A program made the position numbers and the translations under genes. Shown here one piece after another: positions 32,948 through 42,334 of a DNA stretch of 64,000 nt. Origin of the DNA: Myxococcales bacterium (GTDB taxonomy: Bacteria > Myxococcota_A > UBA9160 > UBA4427); assembly GCA_022563535.1 (NCBI GenBank), contig JADFNE010000008.1, positions 1 through 64,000 on the forward strand, read 5' to 3'. The notes beneath the pieces were generated by a model that saw only the letters and a list, made by a program, of their open reading frames with translations, did not search any database and was not told the DNA's origin. Every line of letters begins with the position of its first letter. The stretch's first letter is position 1.

Positions 32948-34300
32948 TTACATGAGATCGCTGAGATCATCTGCGGACAGTTTCTCTTGTGCAGCCTTGG
33001 GCGGCTCTCCACCGATGTGGATGCCCGCATACTCTTCCTCGAAGGACACGCGCAGACCCACGAACTTGCGGAGCGTTGCAAACATGATGTAGGCAGCCCC
33101 CATGCTCCACGCGACGCAGACAACAATCCCGATGACCTGGACACCGAGCTGAACCAGCCGTGGATGTGCGAGCATGTCGGCGTTTCCAAACAGCGCGACG
33201 CACAGGATGCCGAACGCTCCGCAGAACCCGTGAACCGGGATCGCACCCACCGGGTCGTCCAGCTGCCAGCGTTTGATGACCAGATCGAAGCTGAGGTTGT
33301 GCACGACGCCAGCGAGCATTCCGATGACCGCCGCGACGAGAGGCGTAACCAGGTGACAGCAAGCGGTGATCGCCACCAGGCCGCCTAGGATCGAGCCCAG
33401 AAATTTTTCGTTGATGTTTGCCTTGTTCTGAAAGAACCAGCAATGAGCGAAGCCGGCAAGTCCGGCAAATGCCGCAGCGATGTTGGTGACGACGATGATT
33501 CGGGGTACCGCGTCGTTGAAGGCAAGCTCGCTGCCTCCGTTGAACCCGATCCAGCCGAACCAGAGAATGATCACGCCGAGTCCGGCGAACGGGAAGCTGT
33601 GAGCTTTCAACTCGACCAAGTTGCCGTCGGCATCGTAACGCCCGAGGCGTGGCCCAAGCATCATGACGCCCACGGCCGCAACCCCTGCGCCAACCATATG
33701 AACGACACTCGACCCGGCAAAGTCGATGAACCCGAGTCCGGCGAGCCATGGTGTGTTGTCAGCGATAAATCCGCTGCCCCAGACCCAGTGTCCGAAGACC
33801 GGGTAGATGACCAGGCCCATGATGAGAGAAACGAGCAGGTAGGTTACGAAACCCGTTCGCTCGGACATGGCACCGGAGACGATCGTCAGCGCCGTACCGG
33901 CGAACACGAGTTGGAAGAAGAAGAACGTGTAGCCGAGTCCGTTGCCTTCGACTCCCTCCAATGCCCAGAGCGAGCTGCCGATGAAACCACCGATGTCGGT
34001 GCCGAACATCAGCCCAAAACCTACCAGGAAGAACCCGGCAGAAGCCATGATCCAGTCCACCAGGTTCTTCATCGCCACCGCCGTCACACTCTTGGATTGA
34101 ACGGCGCCGACCTCGAAGCAGAGAAAGCCAGCTTGCATGAAGAAAACCAGGGCTGCGCAGACAAGCAACCAAAGGTGATCGATCAGTGGCGGACCCACGT
34201 CTGCCTCCTGGGCGAGTGCAGGGGAAGCGATCAGGACGATGAACGCGACGAGCGAGCTGAAGCTCAATGCGTGATTGGATCGAAGCGGATGGGTGCGCAT
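32948..34300 (-). CDS. amt: ammonium transporter
   Basis: 450 residues from the ATG at 34300 (a start at 34348 would add 16 residues). A signal peptide ends ASPALA, as in many Amt proteins, followed by 11 helices. The signature DFAGSSVVHMVGAGVAAVG holds the first pore His and IPVHGFCGAFGILC the second. The C-terminal tail LRVSFEEEYAGIHIGGE is the cytosolic regulatory segment. It conducts ammonium across the inner membrane. No glnK is next to it; instead a 62-aa ORF and an HDOD gene follow, and NAD-glutamate dehydrogenase is encoded upstream on the same strand. Confidence 0.95.
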   Translation of the reverse strand: MRTHPLRSNHALSFSSLVAFIVLIASPALAQEADVGPPLIDHLWLLVCAALVFFMQAGFLCFEVGAVQSKSVTAVAMKNLVDWIMASAGFFLVGFGLMFGTDIGGFIGSSLWALEGVEGNGLGYTFFFFQLVFAGTALTIVSGAMSERTGFVTYLLVSLIMGLVIYPVFGHWVWGSGFIADNTPWLAGLGFIDFAGSSVVHMVGAGVAAVGVMMLGPRLGRYDADGNLVELKAHSFPFAGLGVIILWFGWIGFNGGSELAFNDAVPRIIVVTNIAAAFAGLAGFAHCWFFQNKANINEKFLGSILGGLVAITACCHLVTPLVAAVIGMLAGVVHNLSFDLVIKRWQLDDPVGAIPVHGFCGAFGILCVALFGNADMLAHPRLVQLGVQVIGIVVCVAWSMGAAYIMFATLRKFVGLRVSFEEEYAGIHIGGEPPKAAQEKLSADDLSDLM

Positions 34301-34541
34301 AGCGGTGCTCCAATCAGAAGATCTGGTGTGCCTGATTTCCTTTCTCATCGGTGGATTGCAATGTGGCTTGAACTTCTATCGGTTGTTTTGGAGGTATGAA
34401 CTGGTGCGCAGATGAGAAACTGCAGATGACGTCTCGGGTGTTCCGCGCGACGGAGTCGATGTTTTCAGGTCGGATAGGTAAAACACTCGACCTTCAGCTG
34501 AGGAATAAGCCGGGAGCCCAACCTGGAATGGGGGCGCTTGT

Positions 34542-37500
34542 TCAGCCTTGGTGGGATGCAGTCTGGGCCCAGTCGAGCAGTTCGCGAAGGGCGACTGAGC
34601 ACATGGGGAGATCGAGGGAGTCCCCGCTGTGGAGGTCGGTGAGCATTGCGTTCCAGCGTTGCGCCGAAGGTGAATGCCGCTCCAGCCAGCGGCCGATAAC
34701 CTCCGTCGGGTCTTCGCCCACCTCCATGAAACGCAGGATGCTCACGGTGAGCGCGCGCTCCTGCCAGTCGAGGTCGTCGAGACAGTTTTCTCGGGAAAGT
34801 GCCTGCCAGTGGTCGTCGACCCGTAGCTGGGCGATCTGGACGCGGAACCATTGCAGGTCGAGGCGCTCGCCCAACTGGAAATAGACGCCGGCGGCTACCT
34901 CGGGATCGGCCCCGGTGCTTCCCGCGGCCTCGATCAATGCGAAGCAAGAGTGGAGGTTGGGTGCGTGGGCGAGAAAAGATGCGAGCGAATCTGGGACGCC
35001 CGCAGCTCGGACTTTCTTCTTGCGCTCTGTCCACTCGGCCAAAGGTTGTCCAGTGAGTCGTTCGGGAAGGGTTTCGGTGATTCTTCGAATCCCCTCGGAG
35101 AAGTGTTCGATTTCGACCGAGGGGCGCAGGGCACCGCGTCGGTTGCGCAACAGCCAACGGCAGCACCTGCGCGCGAGGCCCATGATTTCGCCCATCAGCC
35201 AGACTTGAACATAGGTCGAGGTGGTGGCGCCCAACCGCTCGACTTCTTCGAAGCGCGCCTCGAGGTCAAAAATCTCTCGGGTCGCGACGTAGGCCTTGGC
35301 GATTTCCGCAGAGCTGGCGCCGGTCGATTCACGCATGCGGTAGACAAAGGTAAAGCCCATCCGGTTGACGATCTCGTTGGCGATCTGCGTCGCGATGATC
35401 TCTCGCTTGAGCCGATGGGTGTAGATCTCCTCCGAGAAGCGTTCGTTGAGCTCCTGCGGGAAGGCCGATTCGACCGCGGTCACGATGATCTCGTCATTCG
35501 AGATCTCGTCACAGCAGAACTCCTCTTTCAAGATTGCCTTGGTGTACGAGACAAGCAGGCTGATCTCGGGACGGGTAAGAGATTTGCCAGCCGCTTTTCG
35601 CTCGACGAGCTCGTCGTCTTCGGGGATGAATTCGATCTCGCGATCGAGCAACCCAGCATCGCTCAGGGCTGAGATGTAACGGCGATGTTCGCCCATGCGC
35701 CGGGTGGACTGGGTCTCGGCCACGCTGATCGCTTGCACTTGGCGGAATGAATCCCGCAGCACCATCTGCGAGACGGACTGGGCGGTGTCTTCGAGGATTT
35801 GCCGACGCTGCTTCTCCGTCAATTCACCCCGGGCGAGGGCCTCGCCGAGCAAGATCTTGACGTTGACCTCGTGGTCGGAGCAATTGACACCCGCCGCATT
35901 GTCGATGAAGTCCGTGTTCGCGCGACCCCCAGCCAAACAGTATTCGATGCGGCCCAGTTGGGTGATGCCGAGATTGCCTCCCTCACACAGCACTCGGCAC
36001 TGAAGTTGGCTGGCGTCGATTCGCAGTGCGTCATTGGCTTTGTCCCTGACTTCTGCGTGGGTCTCGCGTTCCGCTTTGATGTACGTGCCAATGCCGCCGT
36101 TGAATATGAGGTCCACCGGCGCCTTGAGGAGCGCCGAGATGAGCCCATTGGGGTCGAGTACGGTTTCTTCGATATTGAAACGCGCGCGCACTTCGGGGGA
36201 TATCGCGATGGACTTTGCGCTTCGGGAGTAGACGCCACCGCCCTCGGAGATGATCGTTGCATCGTAGTCTGACCAGGCCGATCGATCGAGCGCGAACAGA
36301 CGCTTGCGTTCCTCGAAGCTCTCGAGTGGCTTCGGGTTCGGATCGATGAAGATGTGTGCGTGGTTGAACGCAGCGACGAGCTTGAGTTTGTCCGAAAGCA
36401 GCATCCCGTTGCCAAAGACGTCTCCCGACATGTCGCCGATGCCGACTACGCTGATGGAATCTTTCTGGACATCGATGCTCATCTCTTGGAAGTGCTGCTG
36501 CACCGAGACCCAGGCGCCGCGTGCGGTGATGCCCATTTTCTTGTGGTCGTAACCGATGCTGCCACCCGCGGCGAAGCCATCTCCCAACCAAAAATTGTAT
36601 TGTTCTGCGATTTCGTTGGCGATGTCCGAGAACTTCGCGGTTCCCTTGTCGGCCGCTACGACGAGATAGGGGTCGGGTTGATCCCGGTGAGCGACGCCCG
36701 GGGGCGAGACAATTTCGCCGTTGACGTAGTTGTCCGTAACATCGAGCAGACCCTGAATGAACTGGCGATAGCAGGCGACCCCTTCTTGCTGGATCGCGTC
36801 TCGGCTCTGGCCGTTGGTAGCCCGCCTGGTGATGAACCCGCCCTTGGCGCCGACCGGTACGATAACGGCATTCTTGACTTGCTGTGCCTTGACCAGTCCC
36901 AGAATTTCGGTGCGATAGTCTTCCTGGCGATCGGACCAGCGGATCCCACCCCGAGCAACACGGCCCCAGCGCAGATGAACGCCCTCGGTGCGGGCAGAGT
37001 GGACGAAGATCTCGAATCGCGGAAGCGGCTTGGGCAGGTCGGGAATCGATCGCGGCGCGAGTTTGAATGAGAGCCAGGCCTTCGGGTTTCCGGCCGAATC
37101 ACGTTGATAGAAGTTGGTGCGCAGCGTGTTTTTGATCAAGGTTACGTAGCGACGGATGATGCGGTCTTCGTCCAGACTCTCGACGGTCTCTAGATCGTCG
37201 TTTATTCGCGCTTCCATACGCTCGCGCTCGCTGTCGCCCCCCTTTTGGCCGTACTGCCTGGGATCGAAGTGGGCGTGAAACAGCGCGACGAGATCCTCCG
37301 CCACGTTGAGGTGACGCGAGAGGGTTTGGGCGATGTACTGAATGCTGAAGGGGAAGCCCGTCTGCTTCATGTAGCGCGCATAGGTGCGCAGGATGGTGGC
37401 TTCCCGCCAGCCCAGATGAGTTCCCAGGATCAGCCGGTTGAATCCGTCGCTGTCCGCCCGTCCCAGCCAGATGTTCCGGAACGCCTCGGGAAAGCTGTCC

Positions 37501-39413
37501 TTTACGTAGTGGAGGTCGACGCTGTCGGCGAAGACATACTCGAGCTCGAAGTCGTGTATCCAAATCTTGCGACCGTTTCGTCGGGTAATGGGGTAGGGGT
37601 GCTCCCCGATCACTCGGACGCCGAGGTTCTCCAGGATTGGGATGACGTCGGACAGGGTGACGATGTTGTCCAGCTGAAACAACTTGAAACGCAGACGGTT
37701 CTCCGGGTCTTCGATTTCCCGAGAGAAGCTCATGCCAATATCTGGTCCCTGTTCGAGGCCGATGATGGTCTGGACGTCGCGCACTGCGACGCGAGCGTCG
37801 AAATCTTCGATGTAGCCGGCAGGGAAGCCGGAGGCGAATTCGCGTGCAAGGCTTGCGCCCTTTTCGGCTCCGAGAGAAGTCGTCAAGGCTTCTTCGAATC
37901 GCTGCTCCCAGGTCTTCGCGGCCTCGACGATGCGTCGCTCGACCGACTTCCTGTCGAAGTCGACCTCCACCATGGGATCGACGCGTAGGACGAAGTGAGT
38001 GCGGGCCAGCACCGAGTCTGAGAAGTAGGTCGTGAATTCGACCTCGTCGGACCCCAGCGCCTCACAAAGGATGTCGCTCATCTTGAGGCGAAGTTCGGTG
38101 TGATAAAGGTCGCGCGGTACGTAGACGATGCAGGAATAATAGCGACCGTAGTCGTCTCTACGCACGAACAACCGCACCTGTTTGCGCTCGTGAAGTCGAG
38201 TGATTCCGGTTGCGATCTTTGCCAGGGTAGAAACACCGATCTGGAACAGTTCATCCCGGGGGTAGCTCTCGAGAACGTGTTCGAGATAGCGACCTTGATG
38301 GCGATTCGGCTGCACGTGCTCCTGGGCCATCACCGCTTCGAGCTTGCGCCGGACGACGGGAATTCGAAACGGGCTCTGGGTATAGGCCCTCGAGGTAAAG
38401 AGCCCGAGGAAGCGAGTCTCCCGCGCAACCTGGCCGTCCTCATCGAACTGTTTGACGGTGACATAGTCTGAATAGACGCTGCGATGCACGGTCGACCGCA
38501 CCGAAGACTTTGCGAAGCCCAACAAGCGAGGTTCCAGCCACAAGCTCGCCGCTCGTGGATTCATCTCATGCAGGAACTCGATCGACTTGCGACGTTGATG
38601 TTTTTTGAGCAACCCCAGGCGACGCTCAGTGTCCTCGCGAATCGCGCGCCCACCGCTTTCCATCGTACTCACGACTTCGGTGACCCCGAGGAACGTGAAG
38701 TGATCGTCGAGCATCCAGGCGATGAACGCTCGGGACTCTTCGATATCCGCCGGTGGGATGCAATCGGGAGGTGATTTTTCCAGATCTTCGAGAAGCTTGC
38801 GGGCCCTCGAGCGCATGGTGTCGAAGTCTTCTACCGCAAGTGATACGTCGGCGATGACCGAGTCGAGATCCTGAGCGATGGCTTCGAAATCTGAAATCGA
38901 AGAATGTCGATGGATCTCCAGATAGATCAACGCTTCGCGGGGCGCGATTCGTTCCCGATTGATATCAGTACTGGGGTCCGGACCCCAGAAATCGACGAGC
39001 TCGAACTGCGTATTGCGCTCGACCTCGAACACGCTGCTGTGCAGCATGTTGATTGGAATGTTGCGTCGGTCGAGGGCCAGCCGAAGTGAGTCCATCAGAA
39101 AGGGCATGTCGCAGGCAAAGACCGCGACGATGGTGTAGTCCGAAGTCCAGCCATGTTCTTCGAGGGTGGGGTTGAACACCTGGACTCGAGGCTTGGATCG
39201 ATCGAGTTTCTGGAACTGATTCCAGAAGAAGTACGTGCTCGCATAGATGTCGCGCAGGTTCGCCGCTTCGAGTTCCTCGAGAGGAAAGGACTCGAAGAAG
39301 AGGCGACTAAATACGGTCATCCGGCGGGCTGGCTCGAAATCGAGACGTTCCTGGATCTCCGCATTGAGCTGGGCGAAGAAGGCCTCGTAGTTTTCGCAAT
39401 GGACCAGCGTCAT
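34542..39413 (-). CDS. gdhB: NAD-specific glutamate dehydrogenase (180-kDa type)
   Basis: 1623 residues, the usual length for the large bacterial L-GDH. The N-terminal third holds ACT-like regulatory regions (PFLMDSLRLAL...). The catalytic part shows GGIRWSDRQEDYRTEILGLVKAQQVKNAVIVPVGAKGGF (glutamate-binding lysines), and the nucleotide-binding part follows with GIGDMSGDVFGNGMLLS and VFNGGIGTYIKAERE-like sequence. It oxidises glutamate to 2-oxoglutarate and ammonium with NAD and serves mainly amino-acid catabolism. It is the first gene of the minus-strand nitrogen cluster and is 241 bases upstream of amt, probably with a separate promoter. Confidence 0.95.
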   Translation of the reverse strand: MTLVHCENYEAFFAQLNAEIQERLDFEPARRMTVFSRLFFESFPLEELEAANLRDIYASTYFFWNQFQKLDRSKPRVQVFNPTLEEHGWTSDYTIVAVFACDMPFLMDSLRLALDRRNIPINMLHSSVFEVERNTQFELVDFWGPDPSTDINRERIAPREALIYLEIHRHSSISDFEAIAQDLDSVIADVSLAVEDFDTMRSRARKLLEDLEKSPPDCIPPADIEESRAFIAWMLDDHFTFLGVTEVVSTMESGGRAIREDTERRLGLLKKHQRRKSIEFLHEMNPRAASLWLEPRLLGFAKSSVRSTVHRSVYSDYVTVKQFDEDGQVARETRFLGLFTSRAYTQSPFRIPVVRRKLEAVMAQEHVQPNRHQGRYLEHVLESYPRDELFQIGVSTLAKIATGITRLHERKQVRLFVRRDDYGRYYSCIVYVPRDLYHTELRLKMSDILCEALGSDEVEFTTYFSDSVLARTHFVLRVDPMVEVDFDRKSVERRIVEAAKTWEQRFEEALTTSLGAEKGASLAREFASGFPAGYIEDFDARVAVRDVQTIIGLEQGPDIGMSFSREIEDPENRLRFKLFQLDNIVTLSDVIPILENLGVRVIGEHPYPITRRNGRKIWIHDFELEYVFADSVDLHYVKDSFPEAFRNIWLGRADSDGFNRLILGTHLGWREATILRTYARYMKQTGFPFSIQYIAQTLSRHLNVAEDLVALFHAHFDPRQYGQKGGDSERERMEARINDDLETVESLDEDRIIRRYVTLIKNTLRTNFYQRDSAGNPKAWLSFKLAPRSIPDLPKPLPRFEIFVHSARTEGVHLRWGRVARGGIRWSDRQEDYRTEILGLVKAQQVKNAVIVPVGAKGGFITRRATNGQSRDAIQQEGVACYRQFIQGLLDVTDNYVNGEIVSPPGVAHRDQPDPYLVVAADKGTAKFSDIANEIAEQYNFWLGDGFAAGGSIGYDHKKMGITARGAWVSVQQHFQEMSIDVQKDSISVVGIGDMSGDVFGNGMLLSDKLKLVAAFNHAHIFIDPNPKPLESFEERKRLFALDRSAWSDYDATIISEGGGVYSRSAKSIAISPEVRARFNIEETVLDPNGLISALLKAPVDLIFNGGIGTYIKAERETHAEVRDKANDALRIDASQLQCRVLCEGGNLGITQLGRIEYCLAGGRANTDFIDNAAGVNCSDHEVNVKILLGEALARGELTEKQRRQILEDTAQSVSQMVLRDSFRQVQAISVAETQSTRRMGEHRRYISALSDAGLLDREIEFIPEDDELVERKAAGKSLTRPEISLLVSYTKAILKEEFCCDEISNDEIIVTAVESAFPQELNERFSEEIYTHRLKREIIATQIANEIVNRMGFTFVYRMRESTGASSAEIAKAYVATREIFDLEARFEEVERLGATTSTYVQVWLMGEIMGLARRCCRWLLRNRRGALRPSVEIEHFSEGIRRITETLPERLTGQPLAEWTERKKKVRAAGVPDSLASFLAHAPNLHSCFALIEAAGSTGADPEVAAGVYFQLGERLDLQWFRVQIAQLRVDDHWQALSRENCLDDLDWQERALTVSILRFMEVGEDPTEVIGRWLERHSPSAQRWNAMLTDLHSGDSLDLPMCSVALRELLDWAQTASHQG

Positions 39414-39573
39414 TCAGGCCTCGTCCGACTGGGGATACAGCCGGTTCTCGTACGGATCGGAAGACCGGAGGTCGAGGTTGAGCCCCGGAATGAAGGCTTG
39501 ATTCGGGCAATAGGCCCGGGTTTCGGGGAGGCTGGAGATTGACGTAGGGCGAACCCCAGATACCGTGTCCCCC

Positions 39574-41523
39574 ATGACGTTGCGACGCCTCGGATTCGCT
39601 GCGGCGGTGGTCCTGCTGGCGGTCGCCGCGCTGTGGAGTGCCCGCCGCGAGATCACTCATGCGCTGCTGGTCGAGCGCGCCCGGGCGCTGGGCCTTTCGG
39701 AGTTCAGCGTCGACGTGACCTCGTTGAATTTTGGCCACGCGACCCTGGCCAATTTACGCGTCGATGCCCGGTCGCCAGCCCCATCCCTCGAGATCTCCGG
39801 AATCGAGCTGAGCTATTCGCCGGACTCATTGCTTCGGCAGAGGCTTTCCCGGGTGGACGTGGATGTATTGCACTTGCGGGCGGATCTTCGCGACGACGCG
39901 TTCGGGTCGACATTCTCGCAGGACTCGGACGGGAGCCTCGCCGAATTTCATCCCTTCGATTCGTTGAACGTCGGCTCAGCTCAGCTGACGCTGCAGAGCG
40001 AGAACAACGGCAAGATTCGCCTGTCAGGGGATCTGCACAGCCGTCTGGAGAAGGACGCAGCCATTGAATTCGATCTCGCTTTCGAGCTTCGCGTCGAGCG
40101 GCCGGAGGTTGTTCTACGGACGCAGGTCGAGGGGAAGTTCACGAGAGACTCGTTGCTCGAAATGACCCTCGCGCCTTTTGGCCTGAACGGTCGCATCGGC
40201 GAGAGTCGAGACGCCATGGCCTTCGAATTCGAAACTCCAGTCGTCGCGGTTCGGCTCGATGCGAGTGACACCGATGCGCCGCCACAGTTGCAAGTATACG
40301 CTGGGGGCGGGCGACTCAACTTTCCCACCGAGTTCATCTCGTTCGAAGAGCTGGGTTTTTTCCTGGACATCGACGCAGAGGAGCGACTACCCACCAGCGT
40401 CTTCGCTCTGGGTCGCATTGTCGATCGGGCCACCCCGCGGCGCTTTGGCCCGCTCAAAGCCCACGGGCGGGTTGTCCCGGAGTCCGACGGTCGCTTGCGC
40501 ATCGATCTCCATCTGGGCGACGTCGATGGACTGATGCGGATGCGGCTCGATGGATGGCATGCGATGGCGACGGGAGACGGGTCGCTCGCGTTTGCCCTCG
40601 AACCTTCGACGCTCGATGAAATCGGCGCCCGGTTGCCCGATCTGTTTCCCGCTCTCAACGGTGTGGTTTCCAATCTCACCGGACAATTAGAGTTGGAGGG
40701 CGTATCCCATTGGAAAGCCGACGCGTTGGATTTGGAGTTCACCATTCACTTGCGCGATCTCGGAATGACGACCGATCTGGGGGAACTTTCGGGGGTGAAT
40801 GCGAGCATCTCACTCGTTGGCCCCACGCCATTCTACATGCCCGAGGTTCAGCGAGTTACGGTCGAGCGGTTCTCTGCGGGAGTCGATCTCTTGAACGCGA
40901 TCATCGACTTTCGACTGCGTCGCGATGGAACTGTCGAGATTCCCCGGCTTCAATGGGATTTCGCCGAGGGCATTGCCCGTACCCATGGTGTCTACGATCC
41001 CCAATCCACCCAGCAAGCGTTTACCGTGGAAGCCGTTGACGTCGATCTCCGAGCCCTCATCGAGCTCATCAATCTCGACGGATTGAGTGGAGAAGGGACC
41101 CTCGACGGTGTGTTTCCGATCTATATCGACGACGGCGTGATCGAACTGCGGGGTGCAACGCTCACCAGCGATCCGAAAGGCGGCTGGCTGCGCTATCGGC
41201 CAACCGGGGCAGCGTCCGCGGTCACAGCCAGTAACGAGCATCTGAACCAGTTGGCCGAGATTCTCGAGAACTTTAATTTTGAATCGATCGTCATATCGTT
41301 GAATGGAAATGTGCTGGGCGACGTCCAAGTTGCAATTCAGCTCAAGGGGGCCAATCCCGACTATCACGATGGCTTTCCCATTGAGTTGAACACGAAAGTC
41401 GAGTCGCAGTTTGGAGATCTGATTCGAAGCGGGACGGCAGCCTTTCGCTTCGCGACCCAGGCAACCCAAGCGCTGGAAAAATCTTTGCGCCGCGGGGGTC
41501 ATGAAACCGCGGAGGCGAGGTGA
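39574..41523 (+). CDS. ydbH: YdbH-family intermembrane lipid-transport protein
   Basis: 649 residues from the ATG at 39574 (a GTG at 39565 is possible). One N-terminal membrane helix (LRRLGFAAAVVLLAVAALWSA) is followed by a long beta-rich body of AsmA/YdbH type; the C-terminal half has FTVEAVDVDLRALIELINLDGLSGEGTLDGVFPI, a recognisable YdbH segment. In E. coli YdbH bridges the periplasm with YhdP and TamB and carries phospholipid to the outer membrane together with the lipoprotein YnbE. Here ynbE-like and ydbL-like genes follow directly, confirming the assignment. Confidence 0.85.
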   Translation: MTLRRLGFAAAVVLLAVAALWSARREITHALLVERARALGLSEFSVDVTSLNFGHATLANLRVDARSPAPSLEISGIELSYSPDSLLRQRLSRVDVDVLHLRADLRDDAFGSTFSQDSDGSLAEFHPFDSLNVGSAQLTLQSENNGKIRLSGDLHSRLEKDAAIEFDLAFELRVERPEVVLRTQVEGKFTRDSLLEMTLAPFGLNGRIGESRDAMAFEFETPVVAVRLDASDTDAPPQLQVYAGGGRLNFPTEFISFEELGFFLDIDAEERLPTSVFALGRIVDRATPRRFGPLKAHGRVVPESDGRLRIDLHLGDVDGLMRMRLDGWHAMATGDGSLAFALEPSTLDEIGARLPDLFPALNGVVSNLTGQLELEGVSHWKADALDLEFTIHLRDLGMTTDLGELSGVNASISLVGPTPFYMPEVQRVTVERFSAGVDLLNAIIDFRLRRDGTVEIPRLQWDFAEGIARTHGVYDPQSTQQAFTVEAVDVDLRALIELINLDGLSGEGTLDGVFPIYIDDGVIELRGATLTSDPKGGWLRYRPTGAASAVTASNEHLNQLAEILENFNFESIVISLNGNVLGDVQVAIQLKGANPDYHDGFPIELNTKVESQFGDLIRSGTAAFRFATQATQALEKSLRRGGHETAEAR

Positions 41524-41584
41524 ACGCTGGACGTGTCCGAACCGGATGTGTAGGATTCGCGGGGAAACAAGGGGGTGGGGAGCA

Positions 41585-41791
41585 ATGATGCGAGTATCGA
41601 TTCAACTCAGCGGACTAATCGCAGTCTCGTGTTTGCAGCTGAGCGCGGTGGGCTGCACCCCCACGATCGCGATCAAGGCACCCAAGGAGCCGATCGTCAT
41701 CAACATGAACATCAAAATCGAACACGAGATCACAATGGAAGTAAATCGCGATCTCGAAGCCATGATCGAAGAGGAAAAGGATATTTTCTAG
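41585..41791 (+). CDS. ynbE: YnbE-family outer-membrane lipoprotein
   Basis: 68 residues from the first of two tandem ATG codons; the frame extends upstream without meaningful sequence. Signal peptide with a lipobox-like VGC, then the YnbE signature CTPTIAIKAPKEPIVINMNIKIEHEI. In E. coli YnbE is an amyloid-like lipoprotein that stacks on YdbH. It is 61 bases after ydbH, and its TAG stop is immediately followed by the start of ydbL. Confidence 0.85.
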   Translation: MMRVSIQLSGLIAVSCLQLSAVGCTPTIAIKAPKEPIVINMNIKIEHEITMEVNRDLEAMIEEEKDIF

Positions 41792-42160
41792 ATGATGTCG
41801 ACAAGTCAAAACCTGAATCTGCGGATTGGACTCTTGATCGCGTTGGTCATGGGTATTGTGATCGGCGGGCCGCTTTCGGCCTCGGCCCAGCAGATGCTTC
41901 TCGACGCAAAGGCGGCGGAGCAGGTGGGCGAAAAGCTCGACGGATTTCTTGCTGTGGTTGATCAGAACGCGCCGGCCAAGGTCAAGAAGCTGGTCGTGGA
42001 CACGAATAATTTGCGCATGGAGCGGTACAAGCAGGTCGCGAAGAAGCGTGGATCAACATTGGACAGTGTCGGTAAGCAGGCGGCGGCAATCCTCTTCAAG
42101 CGCGCCACCCCGGGACAACTGTTACAAACCGCCGACGGGAAATGGAAGAAGAAGGATTAA
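41792..42160 (+). CDS. ydbL: YdbL/DUF1318-family periplasmic protein
   Basis: 122 residues starting at the base after the ynbE stop. A signal peptide ends SASA, and the mature part (LDAKAAEQVGEKLDGFL ... VDTNNLRMERYKQVAKKRG) is the DUF1318 pattern. In E. coli YdbL limits assembly of YdbH with YnbE. Gene order ydbH-ynbE-ydbL is as in enterobacteria. Confidence 0.85.
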   Translation: MMSTSQNLNLRIGLLIALVMGIVIGGPLSASAQQMLLDAKAAEQVGEKLDGFLAVVDQNAPAKVKKLVVDTNNLRMERYKQVAKKRGSTLDSVGKQAAAILFKRATPGQLLQTADGKWKKKD

Positions 42161-42218
42161 TTTCTCGGGACTGCCCGCTACGCCAGGTTCGCCTCGTCGT
42201 TCCAATCCGGCATAATAT

Positions 42219-42248
42219 TTGACAGGTCACCCGCATCCTGCGCAAAAT
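42219..42248 (+). promoter_or_regulatory. putative promoter of third MFS/SpdSyn-like gene
   Basis: A consensus -35 TTGACA (42219-42224) is 18 bp before CAAAAT (4 of 6 to TATAAT). This 174-base gap is visibly richer in A+T than its surroundings. It would give a leader of about 80 bases before the gene at 42335. Confidence 0.35.
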
Positions 42249-42334
42249 CCAAAGCGCAGCTAATTTTCCCATACATGTGCCATATTTAAGTTCTTGTCCA
42301 GACCCTTTGGTCCCATCGCAATGAAGGATATTCG

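Noticed and set aside
34301-34541. Sigma-54 promoter upstream of amt
   Set aside because: A TTGCA element is present on the minus strand, but no GG at the required spacing was found, so the -24/-12 pattern is not met.
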